From positions 1 through 64,000 of the forward strand of contig DJMA01000003.1 in assembly GCA_002436415.1 (NCBI GenBank): a DNA stretch of 64,000 nt, read 5' to 3'. Both the position numbers and the translations under genes were made by a program. Below the pieces are notes generated by a model, which saw nothing but the letters and a program-made list of their open reading frames with translations, was not told where the DNA came from and made no database searches. Position 1 is the first letter of the stretch, and the number at the start of each line of letters is the position of its first letter. Below are positions 8,619 through 16,329 of the stretch, piece after piece. The stretch is from Bdellovibrionaceae bacterium UBA6502. GTDB taxonomy: Bacteria; Bdellovibrionota; Bdellovibrionia; Bdellovibrionales; UBA840.

Positions 8619-9640
8619 AACTCATTGTAAATTTCATCGAGGCTAGAAAAGTAGTGCATTTCAACGCCAAGCTTTTCTGCCTTCTTTAAATAAGAATCTT
8701 CATCCGTAAAGTTACTATCCCACCATCTTTTTCGAATTAAAATTTTATCCACCATTTTCGGGTAGCGACTCGCGATTTCTAAATAAATCATGGGATCGGC
8801 CTGACCAGCATCTCCTATTAACTCAATTTTATATTCTGGATACATTTCAATGATTTCTTGTATTCGCTCTAGTTTATGAGAATGACTGATCTTAGACTTC
8901 TTCTGCTTTTCTTGTTTAACATTTTGTAAGAGTAAAACGCCTTCAGGAAACCGATTTAACTTTAAAAATTCTCTGAGGAGAGGGTAAATGTCCCAAGTGC
9001 TGCTCGATACATAAAAGAAAAGATTGTTTTCAGCGCCACTTTTACCGTGTTTTAGTTTTTGATAGACTTTTGCAGCCTCTGGAAAACTTTTTCTCTTGGT
9101 GGGAGGAAGAAACAAGGTTTTTAATGCTAGGCTAATAAAGTTAGTTGCCTTACTAACTAAGATCGTATCATCAACGTCGCTAATAAATATTTTATGAGTA
9201 TCTTGGTTGGGTTGTATTACCTTTGCCTGGGAGTTTAAAAGTCGTCCAGGTAAATCCTCGGAAAAAAAGTCTACCTTTTGTATCTTTTCTTTTCCTTCAT
9301 TTTCAACTAGCAAAAGCTTATTGCTAAAACCAAAGTCGTTGGTACTAATCTCAAAACTTTGTTTCGGCTGAAATCGAACTTTAATGAGAGAGTGTTTTAC
9401 TGGATGCATGAAGAATAGTCGCGCCACCTGAAAAAAATGTTTCATACTAGATTGTCTATTCTCAAAATCAATTTGTGGATGTGCTTCAACAAGCCTAGCA
9501 AGCAGGCGAACCTGCTTTTTGTTGCCATAAGAGGTATAGGCTAACAAACTTCGAGATTTTGCAAGTCTCTTTGATCCTCTTAATAATTTTAGAAGACCAA
9601 TAAGTGCTGCTTGTAAGAAATTAAAGAATGTTTTCATCAA
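8615..9640 (-). CDS. DUF2183 / App1-type phosphatidate phosphatase-like protein
   Basis: HAD-like phosphatase of the DUF2183 group, whose known member is the yeast phosphatidate phosphatase App1. The catalytic start is ISDVDDTIL (DxDxT motif) near residue 153, followed by the family's FYVSSSTWDIYPLLREFL and, later, the ELIGDAGQADPMIYLEI segment with the Asp pair that holds magnesium. The first 130 residues form a beta-rich region typical of bacterial members. The AGGAGG site 10 nt before the TTG at 9640 supports this start; ATG at 9637 is also possible. Convergent with the AAA+ gene, overlapping it by 4 bp. Bacterial substrates of this family are not established; lipid phosphate is likely. 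Confidence 0.85.
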   Translation of the reverse strand: MMKTFFNFLQAALIGLLKLLRGSKRLAKSRSLLAYTSYGNKKQVRLLARLVEAHPQIDFENRQSSMKHFFQVARLFFMHPVKHSLIKVRFQPKQSFEISTNDFGFSNKLLLVENEGKEKIQKVDFFSEDLPGRLLNSQAKVIQPNQDTHKIFISDVDDTILVSKATNFISLALKTLFLPPTKRKSFPEAAKVYQKLKHGKSGAENNLFFYVSSSTWDIYPLLREFLKLNRFPEGVLLLQNVKQEKQKKSKISHSHKLERIQEIIEMYPEYKIELIGDAGQADPMIYLEIASRYPKMVDKILIRKRWWDSNFTDEDSYLKKAEKLGVEMHYFSSLDEIYNEF

Positions 9641-10185
9641 AAAAGCTGTTCCTCCTAAAACATTGATTCTTAGAGTATAGGAATTTTTATCTTGAGGGAA
9701 GGCCTGATGCTTAATAGCAGGTATTTATTGTTTGTTCTCAAATAGGCGTGATCATTGTTGATACTAAGTGTGATTCCTATTTTTTTAAGTTTATGTTTTT
9801 TTGGATTTATATTTCAACTTATAAGTTTTTACTTAGGTATAGGAGTATATTGTTAAATTCATGTTTTAAAACAAAGCTTTTGTTCGACGCAAGACTAGGT
9901 TTTGGTTTGCCTGTGTTTGTTTTTTAAAAAAGCAGTGAAGTCTTTTCTTGTAAAAGTATAAATGACTATGTGGCGATGTTTTACGTAGTTTAGAATTTGC
10001 TCCTCCAAATATCTACTTAGGCTTAGTTGATATAATTACTATGGTAAAAGTAGGAATGAGTGATTCAGTCCGAGACCAATTGATAGTTTATAGACAGAAA
10101 ATCAAACTTTGCTTCATTTTAAGCCGTTTTTACCGATTTAGAGACTCGAGAATTAAAAAACTATGAAGATCATAGAGGGTCGGAT
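9641..10185. other. intergenic region between divergent genes
   Basis: About 545 very AT-rich bases between two divergent genes, so it should hold both promoters. No open frame with a ribosome site, no strong hairpin and no repeated motif stood out. Confidence 0.5.
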
Positions 10186-11550
10186 ATGGAAGCGTTTGAA
10201 GGATTAAGTATTTATTCAGTTTGGATTGGAGTCATCCTTGTTTGGGGCCTTGTTGCCAGAGAGTTTGTATCGAACTTTCGTCTAGCTAAAAAATCAAGAA
10301 AAAATCTACACAAGGATTCAAGAGTAGTGGCCTCAAATCAAGCGGACTTGCTAACTAGTGGTGAACCTGTGTTGATTCTAAAAAAAGTAAAGCTAAGTCC
10401 GATGCGTAGTTTTAGAAATAAAGTCAGGAAAGCAGTCGAGGAAACTATCATTCGCGTCAAAAGAAAATACATTACAATTCCTTATAAATATGGATTGGTG
10501 TTACCCAAAGAAATGATCAAGCTTTCAGGTCTTTGTTTTACGAAGTCAGTGGCGGCCTTTAAAAGGTTTAGAGTAAATTCTGTTTTTCAAATTAGAAAAA
10601 CAAATAGAAATATAATTTCTAATGTGAAATCTTTGAAGGCTTCTAGCCTAAGCTCCTTGGCGCTTATTATGAAGCGTGTAAACTCTAGGGCTTTTAAATT
10701 AGGAAACACACTAATTTTAAAACCCCTTAGTTTTAGCTTAAATCGTTTTAAGAACATTTTTTACTATACTCCGAAAAAAGCAGTAGTAAAAGCTAATCGC
10801 AAAATCAAGGCAATGTACCTAGGGCTGGGAAGCGGCTTAAATTTAATTTATAGAAACACAGCCGTAAGAATTAGAAAAATCTATCTTACACCAATAGTTA
10901 TTTTTAGGTCTTATCTGTTTCCTTTGATCTCTAGTTTTGGATCATTTATCTTCAAGAGCCTTGGAGTTTTTCTTATGCTTTCCTTCTATCCAGTAAAAGT
11001 ATTAATGGATACTGTGGACTTAGCCTTTGAAACACTAATTTCTAAGTATAAAAATGAAAACAAAGACTTGTTCAAACCTGATAGTATCGAACGTTTTTTA
11101 AGTAGTGAAAACCAGGAAATAGCTTTTGAGCAAATGCAAGACAGCACTGAATATCGTCTATCTAATCATTTTATTGTTGAAGAGAGTTTGGAAAACTTCA
11201 ATGTTCTATCAAGTACAAAAAACGCGCTTAGTTTTAATGAACTTAATGATTTTGTTGAGGGTCTTGATAGAAATAAATCTTTCCTAGTTCTATGTGAGAT
11301 GGACCAATTCTTTGAACAAGGTCCTAGCATTAACTTTGATGACGAAAATTTTAATATTCAAGATTTGATCATCAAGAACTATTCAAATTCTTGTGATTTG
11401 CTTGTGAATTGTCAGGATCTAGAAACAGCTCTTGAAGTGTATAATGAGCTAAGCTCTTTTTACTCGGAGTTTTACTTTATACGAAATGAGAATGCTTCGA
11501 CTAGAAAGGCTCTTATAGAGAACAGTGGTTCTCGACAGGCCACTATTTAG
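10186..11550 (+). CDS. unknown membrane protein with basic and acidic halves
   Basis: A 454-residue protein I do not recognise. One TM helix at about 8-25, a long Lys/Arg/Ser/Asn-rich part (about 27-235) with very few acidic residues, a second hydrophobic region at about 240-275 (FIFKSLGVFLMLSFYP), and then an acidic C-terminal domain (about 285-454) with several short Asn/Asp/Glu-rich helices. The basic part has repeated amphipathic pieces such as FKRFRVNSVFQIRK and LNRFKNIFYYTPKK. Such a charge split suggests binding to nucleic acid, anionic lipid or its own acidic tail; that is inference. An orphan receiver-domain gene follows 336 bp downstream on the same strand. Confidence 0.7.
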   Translation: MEAFEGLSIYSVWIGVILVWGLVAREFVSNFRLAKKSRKNLHKDSRVVASNQADLLTSGEPVLILKKVKLSPMRSFRNKVRKAVEETIIRVKRKYITIPYKYGLVLPKEMIKLSGLCFTKSVAAFKRFRVNSVFQIRKTNRNIISNVKSLKASSLSSLALIMKRVNSRAFKLGNTLILKPLSFSLNRFKNIFYYTPKKAVVKANRKIKAMYLGLGSGLNLIYRNTAVRIRKIYLTPIVIFRSYLFPLISSFGSFIFKSLGVFLMLSFYPVKVLMDTVDLAFETLISKYKNENKDLFKPDSIERFLSSENQEIAFEQMQDSTEYRLSNHFIVEESLENFNVLSSTKNALSFNELNDFVEGLDRNKSFLVLCEMDQFFEQGPSINFDDENFNIQDLIIKNYSNSCDLLVNCQDLETALEVYNELSSFYSEFYFIRNENASTRKALIENSGSRQATI

Positions 11551-11886
11551 ATTTTTGCTTAGATGGTTTTGATTCAAAGTTTTGCTATGCGGTCATCGTT
11601 TTTGGCAAGGGCTGAGAATAAACAGAAAACTTTTTGTGGGTGTTTGTTCTAGGAAAGAGTTCTGGTGATTTGTATCAAATTTCCGGCATTTCGCTGACAA
11701 ACTATCAAAGATGTTGGTCGGCTGCCTAGTTTTACAGAAGCTTTAAAGTTCTAGATTTGAAAAGCTGATTGTGTAAAAATATAGGGATAAAAAATTTGCG
11801 CATAAACAATAATTATTCTATTTTAACTTGCTTTTGTTAGCGATTTTTGAGAAAAAATGGCTCAAACTAATTCCATAGGGTTTATT
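11551..11886. other. intergenic region before the receiver gene
   Basis: About 336 bases with no supported gene. A short inverted repeat (AGTGG/CCACT) lies across the stop codon of the preceding gene. Nothing else is visible. Confidence 0.4.
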
Positions 11887-12252
11887 ATGTCTGTTTCAAA
11901 AGAAATTCTAATCGTCGAGGATAGTGAAGAACTAAGCGAGCTAATTGCTGATGCCTTATCTGGAATCTGTGAAATTCACATCGCTGATGGAGTGAAAACG
12001 GCTATTAGTATGATCAACGAGCATGGAGCTTATGATCTTTTAATTTGTGATAAAACCCTAGGGGATGGTTCTGGTTTTGATGTAGTTGAATACTACCAAG
12101 AGAAAAAGCTAGAAGGTGGTATCCTCTTTTTAAGTGGTGACTCAGAAATTGAAGACAAGTTAGAAGGCTTTCGTTTAGATATTATTGATTATTTAGAAAA
12201 ACCAATTTCAATGCGAGAGTTAAGAATAAGAGTATTAAAAGCCTTGGAATAG
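11887..12252 (+). CDS. stand-alone response regulator receiver domain
   Basis: A single CheY-like receiver domain with no output domain. From the chosen ATG it is 121 residues: acidic pocket VEDSEE near residue 11, phosphorylatable Asp near 55 (LLICDKTLGDGSG), Ser at the switch position (FLSGDSE) and the conserved Lys in YLEKPISMREL. The frame could begin at an ATG at 11857, adding ten residues, but those are outside the fold and the site in front is poor; the AGGG before 11887 is a little better. No kinase is adjacent. It may act with an orphan kinase such as the CHASE kinase at 22.7 kb, or by binding a target protein; both are guesses. Confidence 0.88.
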   Translation: MSVSKEILIVEDSEELSELIADALSGICEIHIADGVKTAISMINEHGAYDLLICDKTLGDGSGFDVVEYYQEKKLEGGILFLSGDSEIEDKLEGFRLDIIDYLEKPISMRELRIRVLKALE

Positions 12253-12475
12253 TTAATAGCACTCATCAAGCAGTTGGTTTCCATTTAGACTTAATAGAGA
12301 AAGCAAAAGCATTTTTAAAAGCTCTGGATAAAGATAATTTATTACCAAAAATAAAGTTCAGATTGGCTAAGAATTTAAATTTCCTGTCAAAATTTCAGGA
12401 CTTTGAAATTCTCCCTAAATTAGTCTAATTCCAATATATAATTACAAGTTCTCAGAAAAGTATAAGGAGTAGACC

Positions 12476-13228
12476 TTGCGATTATTGTCTTTAATCTTTT
12501 TGTTATCATTTTCAATAGCTGCTGAAGCCGCATTTGTGAAGTGTCCTTTAATCACTTTAGAATTGTTCCAACTTTCTGAAACGATTCGTTCGGATCAATT
12601 TCAAGCAAAGAATACTCGTAGTACTTTGGCTCCTGATTCAATTATAACGGCCCTTCAATCAAAATTTTCCAATGTTGTTAGGAGTGAGGGCGAAGAGTTT
12701 AAAGATGGTGAGATCTATGTAACTGGTAGATCCCAATGTGAAGCTAATCCCAATCAAGACTCTAGATTTTGTGAATCAACTATTTCTATCTTGAGTTTTG
12801 ATGGGGAGCAAAATTTATTTAATGTCTTATATGAGCAAAGCCAGGCAACTCGCGGGGCGGTGAGTTTTTATTTAGATGAAACTAAACTTCCAAATTTTTG
12901 TGAAAAGAGATTTCAAAAAGCGAGTTCCTACATTGAAATTGATATTTCTAAAAATTATGAGTATATGCCATTTAACACATTCATCTCTTGGACTCAAAAT
13001 TTTTCACAAGATAGAATCGATTCTGAGATTAAAAATATAGATGCTCTTATTCGTAAATATTTGGACGAAGATACAAATGCCTGTGCAGTTCAAGACACTG
13101 TTCTTGATGTTGAGCAAAAATATATAGTGAATCTAAAATGTGAAAATGACATGCAGCTTTCAGGCAAGTACGAAATCGACCCTCGCATTTCTCTTGGCGG
13201 CACTTTGAGCTTTTTTATTAAGCCTTAA
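12476..13228 (+). CDS. secreted protein of unknown function
   Basis: A 250-residue exported protein. Signal peptide of about 18 residues (LLSLIFLLSFSIAAEAA), then a soluble domain with six or more cysteines (CPLI, RSQCEANPNQDSRFCES, FCEKR, NACAV, LKCEN), enough for three disulfides, and a C-terminal beta-rich end (GKYEIDPRISLGGTLSFF). The TTG start is supported by an AAGGAG site 6 nt upstream. It is convergent with the histidine kinase gene and their 3' ends overlap by 11 bp. No family recognised. Confidence 0.75.
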   Translation: MRLLSLIFLLSFSIAAEAAFVKCPLITLELFQLSETIRSDQFQAKNTRSTLAPDSIITALQSKFSNVVRSEGEEFKDGEIYVTGRSQCEANPNQDSRFCESTISILSFDGEQNLFNVLYEQSQATRGAVSFYLDETKLPNFCEKRFQKASSYIEIDISKNYEYMPFNTFISWTQNFSQDRIDSEIKNIDALIRKYLDEDTNACAVQDTVLDVEQKYIVNLKCENDMQLSGKYEIDPRISLGGTLSFFIKP

Positions 13229-14501
13229 AACGAACTTCGAAACTAGAACCTTTACCTAAGCCCTCTGAATCGACATGAAGCTCATGTTCATGGGCTTCTA
13301 TAATTCGACCACACAAGAATAATCCCAAACCAATGCCCCCTAAGTTTTTGGTTCTGGATTTTTCAACGCGGTAAAAGGCATCTTTTATTTTTGGTAGATC
13401 TTCGCTACGAATACCTTCACCATAGTCTCTAACGCATAAGCTGTCTTGCCTTAAATAGACTTCTACTTTTTTTCCAGATCCATATCTGAGAGCATTGGAG
13501 ATTAGATTTTTAATTACAATTTTATATCTATTTTTATCTAGAGAAATTTCTGGGTGAGCCTCGATATGTAGCTTTATTCTCTTTTCGGATGAGAAATAGT
13601 CCCTGATAGTCTCATTTAAAAGGTCTTCCAAAAAACAGTCTTCTTTGTGTAACTTTGTATAATTGGATTTGAGTCTTTCCGCTTCCAAAATATCTTCAAC
13701 AATGGTTGCCATTTCTTGCACATCTTCTTTTAGTTCTTCTTTTCTAGAACTATCGTCAAGCATTTCTAAGCCAAGCTTTGCTCGTGTAATTGGAGTTCTT
13801 AATTCGTGAGCGACTGCAATGATTAGCTCTTGTTTGCTGTCTAAAATCTCTTTAATGTCATTGGCCATTTTATTGATACTAGCAGAAAGATCCTTCAGCT
13901 CTTGTGGACCATCTTCTTCTAGCTTTCTAGAAAAATCTCCAACAGCGAATTCCTGGGCTGCTTTTTGAATTTCGTCCAAGCTTTTAAACATCCTTCTTAC
14001 TAGTTGGTAAGAAAGAAGTAGCCAGACAAAAGACATAAGTACACCGATTCCAATTGGAAAAACAGGAGGTATTTTTTTGAAATCACGAATCATAGTAAAG
14101 GTGTAACGATACCAACCGTGGTTAACTTCAATGTAAAAGTTCTTTTTGTGGCGATAGACCTTGTGACGCATGCTCGGTGGAAACTTTTCCATGAGCTCGA
14201 GTTTCTTCTTAGGTATTTTTTGGCCACTAGAACGATAAAGCATTCCAGGGCCTTCAATGACAATTAGAAGATCATTTTCGTCCGCGATTTTTTGCGCCAT
14301 GCTTAGATCTGGAGGTGTACCAATTTTTTCGATAAGCAGATCTGTGTAGTTAGTAAGGTTTTTTTGTGCCACACCTTGGTAAGGTTTTTCGTGGAAGAAC
14401 CAGAAGCTTACACTAAAACTTAGGACTACTAAGAGAACGAAGCCAATGAAAATCAAAAATAATCTTGCAAAAAGGCTATGCTTACGCAAGTTCTCCTCCA
14501 A
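13218..14501 (-). CDS. envelope-stress-type sensor histidine kinase (CpxA/RstB-like)
   Basis: Inner-membrane sensor kinase. TM1 at about 12-36, a roughly 110-residue periplasmic sensor, TM2 at about 146-166, HAMP (about 167-220), HisKA with phospho-acceptor His232 in AVAHELRTPITRAK, and a HATPase domain with N-box (KNLISNALRYGSG), G1 (DYGEGI) and G2 (GGIGLGLFLC). The layout and the ELRTPI box match CpxA/RstB-type kinases. It starts inside the end of the response regulator gene (20-bp overlap), so both are co-translated. The divergent gene beyond the regulator encodes a Spy/CpxP-like lipoprotein, which points to envelope stress or cation sensing. The signal itself is unknown. Confidence 0.92.
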   Translation of the reverse strand: MEENLRKHSLFARLFLIFIGFVLLVVLSFSVSFWFFHEKPYQGVAQKNLTNYTDLLIEKIGTPPDLSMAQKIADENDLLIVIEGPGMLYRSSGQKIPKKKLELMEKFPPSMRHKVYRHKKNFYIEVNHGWYRYTFTMIRDFKKIPPVFPIGIGVLMSFVWLLLSYQLVRRMFKSLDEIQKAAQEFAVGDFSRKLEEDGPQELKDLSASINKMANDIKEILDSKQELIIAVAHELRTPITRAKLGLEMLDDSSRKEELKEDVQEMATIVEDILEAERLKSNYTKLHKEDCFLEDLLNETIRDYFSSEKRIKLHIEAHPEISLDKNRYKIVIKNLISNALRYGSGKKVEVYLRQDSLCVRDYGEGIRSEDLPKIKDAFYRVEKSRTKNLGGIGLGLFLCGRIIEAHEHELHVDSEGLGKGSSFEVRFKA

Positions 14502-15186
14502 TAAAGCGGTAACCCTGACCTCGAACTGTCTTTATGTATTTAGGTTCCTTAGGATCGTCGTGAAGTTTTTGACGAATTCGTGAAATTAAAATATCAATTG
14601 CCCTACCATAGACCTCAGAGTCATGACCTTGCATAAAGGTGAGAATGTCATCGCGACTTAAAATTTTGTGCTGGTTTTCTATTAAAAGATTTAAGGCCAG
14701 AAACTCGTTACTTGTTAATTCCAAATTGGTACCATCCAATTTGGCACTTAATTTGTCGGGATTCACTTCAAGTTGTCCAAACTTTTGAATGCCCATTGTT
14801 TTATTGGGTAGTTCCGCTTTTTTACTACGGCGTAAAATACTTTCGATTCGAGCCAGTAGTTCACGAGGTTCAAATGGCTTTGGCAAATAGTCGTCGGCTC
14901 CGATCTCTAAGCCAACAATACGATCCATAGTTTCACCGCGCGCTGAAAGGAAAAGTATTGGCAGGTCTGACTTACTCCGTATTAGTTTACAAAGTTCATA
15001 ACCATCTAGTTGTGGCATCATTATGTCTAAAATTGCCAGGTCGTAACTTTCTAGATTGGGAAGCCCCATAACTTTTGTAGAATCAAATTCATGATCCACA
15101 TTGTGTCCATACTTTGAAAGGTATTCTTTCAAAACGCTTCCTAATTTAATGTCATCGTCTACTACGAGTATTTTGTAAGTTGCCAT
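14482..15186 (-). CDS. OmpR-family response regulator (CpxR/RstA-like)
   Basis: DNA-binding response regulator, 234 residues. Receiver domain with acidic pair Asp10-Asp11, phosphorylation site Asp54 (LAILDIMMP) and Lys in YLPKPFEPRE; winged-helix output domain in the last 100 residues (LTSNEFLALNLL, RAIDILISRIRQKL, KTVRGQGYRF). First gene of the kinase-regulator operon. The 141-bp gap to the divergent lipoprotein gene contains three phased copies of a GTTACA-like hexamer, very close to the enterobacterial RstA box, so it probably controls that gene and itself. Whether it is nearer CpxR or RstA cannot be settled by eye. Confidence 0.93.
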   Translation of the reverse strand: MATYKILVVDDDIKLGSVLKEYLSKYGHNVDHEFDSTKVMGLPNLESYDLAILDIMMPQLDGYELCKLIRSKSDLPILFLSARGETMDRIVGLEIGADDYLPKPFEPRELLARIESILRRSKKAELPNKTMGIQKFGQLEVNPDKLSAKLDGTNLELTSNEFLALNLLIENQHKILSRDDILTFMQGHDSEVYGRAIDILISRIRQKLHDDPKEPKYIKTVRGQGYRFIGGELA

Positions 15187-15225
15187 AAATTAAATATAGC
15201 ACAATAAGTCCAGTAAATACCACTG

Positions 15226-15251
15226 GTTACACTTTGTTACAAAATATTACT
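15226..15251. promoter_or_regulatory. 10-bp-phased direct-repeat operator
   Basis: GTTACA at 15226, GTTACA at 15236 and ATTACT at 15246, each exactly 10 bp apart, between the divergent regulator and Spy/CpxP-like genes. TACACTTTGTTACA (15228-15241) differs from the known RstA box (TACATNTNGTTACA) at one defined position. OmpR-family dimers bind such repeats. Confidence 0.6.
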
Positions 15252-15327
15252 TTGCTGAAAAGATCTTCCTAAAAAGGGGGGATATAGTGGTTTCATAGAT
15301 TTCAGCAAGCCAACAACGGAGGTAATA

Positions 15328-15759
15328 ATGAAATCCAAAATCACACTAGTAACATTGCTACTTAGTACCGGTCTAGCTTTTACAGCCTGCCATTCTCACA
15401 AAGGACCGGGGAAGAAAGCAGAAAAGGTAGTTAGCGTCATTAAAGACAAACTAGAGTTAAATGAATCTCAAACTGCAAAGCTTGAAAAAATCAAAACTGA
15501 ATTTATCAATCAAAGAAAATCTCGTAAAGGAGAAAAACAAGAAAAAATCAACATTGTAAAACAACAAGTTCTAGCAACTAGTCTTGATGATAATATAGCA
15601 AAGAATCTTCTCAAGGAGCGCCATCAACAACAGGAAGCTGATTTTGATAAGTTTTATGGACTTATTAAAGACTTCCACTCAAGCTTGTCCCCTGATCAAA
15701 AGAAAGAATTGCTTGGGTTAATTGAAAAGATGGAAAAACGCTTCTCTCGTCATCTATAA
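15328..15759 (+). CDS. Spy/CpxP-like periplasmic lipoprotein
   Basis: A 143-residue predicted lipoprotein of the Spy/CpxP chaperone group. Signal peptide with a lipobox-like end, cysteine at 21 (GLAFTAC, not ideal at -3), then His-rich HSHKGPGKK and an all-helical mature part with the family's repeated pattern: LELNESQTAKLEKIKTEF and SLSPDQKKELLGLI, variants of the LTxxQ motif. In enterobacteria such proteins are cradle-like periplasmic chaperones induced by Cpx/Bae/Rst systems. It is divergent from a matching two-component pair with a likely operator between them. GGAGGT ribosome site 7 nt before ATG. A GC-rich hairpin follows the gene. Confidence 0.82.
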   Translation: MKSKITLVTLLLSTGLAFTACHSHKGPGKKAEKVVSVIKDKLELNESQTAKLEKIKTEFINQRKSRKGEKQEKINIVKQQVLATSLDDNIAKNLLKERHQQQEADFDKFYGLIKDFHSSLSPDQKKELLGLIEKMEKRFSRHL

Positions 15760-15794
15760 CTCGCTTCTCATAAAATTGCCCCTCCTTAATTTGT

Positions 15795-15835
15795 CCCCCC
15801 TGGGTTGTCTTTGCTGGCCCCGGGGGGAAGTCTTT
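15795..15835 (+). terminator. GC-rich hairpin, probable terminator
   Basis: CCCCCC, TGGG, loop, CCCC, GGGGGG (15795-15827), a stem of nine or ten pairs, followed by AAGTCTTTTT. It lies 36 bp after the Spy/CpxP-like gene. The T-run is set back by four bases. Confidence 0.7.
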
Positions 15836-15868
15836 TTCGGACTTCTTTCTTTTTTCTGTATGAAGACC

Positions 15869-15985
15869 GCCATTTCACCGAGATTGTTTTTCTTTAGACG
15901 CGGGCTCCATGCCCTCGCCGGTATCGCTGTGCGATCGCTTCACGCTTACCGGAGGTCTAAAGAAAAACAATCTCGGTGAAATGGC
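15869..15985. repeat. 31-bp perfect inverted repeat around a GC-rich 55-bp core
   Basis: Left arm 15869-15899 and right arm 15955-15985 are exact reverse complements over 31 bp (left begins GCCATTTCACCGAG). The 55-bp core (15900-15954) is much richer in G and C than its surroundings and has its own small palindromes: GGGC/GCCC, CCGGTA/TACCGG and GCGATCGC. TATGAAGA occurs at 15859-15866 and again at 15996-16003, near but not symmetrically next to the arms. Two overlapping short open frames cross it and I do not trust them. It could be a MITE-like mobile remnant, a large structured RNA or a protein-binding palindrome. I saw no second copy in the window. Confidence 0.9.
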
Positions 15986-16291
15986 TATTGCTTTATATGA
16001 AGAGCTTAGAAGGATGTCCTCAAAGACTTTTGGTGAAGCGCTTCGCGCTGAAGGTTTTTGTGGTTTTTATTGGATAGTCTTCGGAGTTGGGAATATGCCG
16101 CTTGGTATTTGGGGAAGAGTTTAGTTAGGTTGTTAGCTTTTTCTGACTCTATTATTGAATTGGTTTGCTGATTTTTGGCAAGTTAGACCAAGATGGTCTT
16201 ATAAATATTCTATTAATATTTAGCTTTATTGCCTTGGTTTCTAGAACAATACTTAGAGATTTAGACTTACTGCGAGATACAGACCTCTAAG

Positions 16292-16321
16292 AAAAAAGGC
16301 CCAACATAAAATGCTAGGCCT
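16292..16321 (-). terminator. intrinsic terminator of the SulP gene
   Basis: Read on the minus strand: AGGCC, 14-nt loop, GGCCT followed by a run of T, placed just after the SulP transporter stop. Confidence 0.8.
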
Positions 16322-16329
16322 ATTGGTAA

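Noticed and set aside
15722..15979. 85-codon frame overlapping the end of the Spy/CpxP-like gene
   Set aside because: It runs through a terminator-like hairpin and the inverted repeat, has no ribosome site and a nonsense-like product.
15869..15985. Integron attC site
   Set aside because: Arms are perfectly paired over 31 bp and lack the attC core-site ends and the extrahelical bases typical of such sites.
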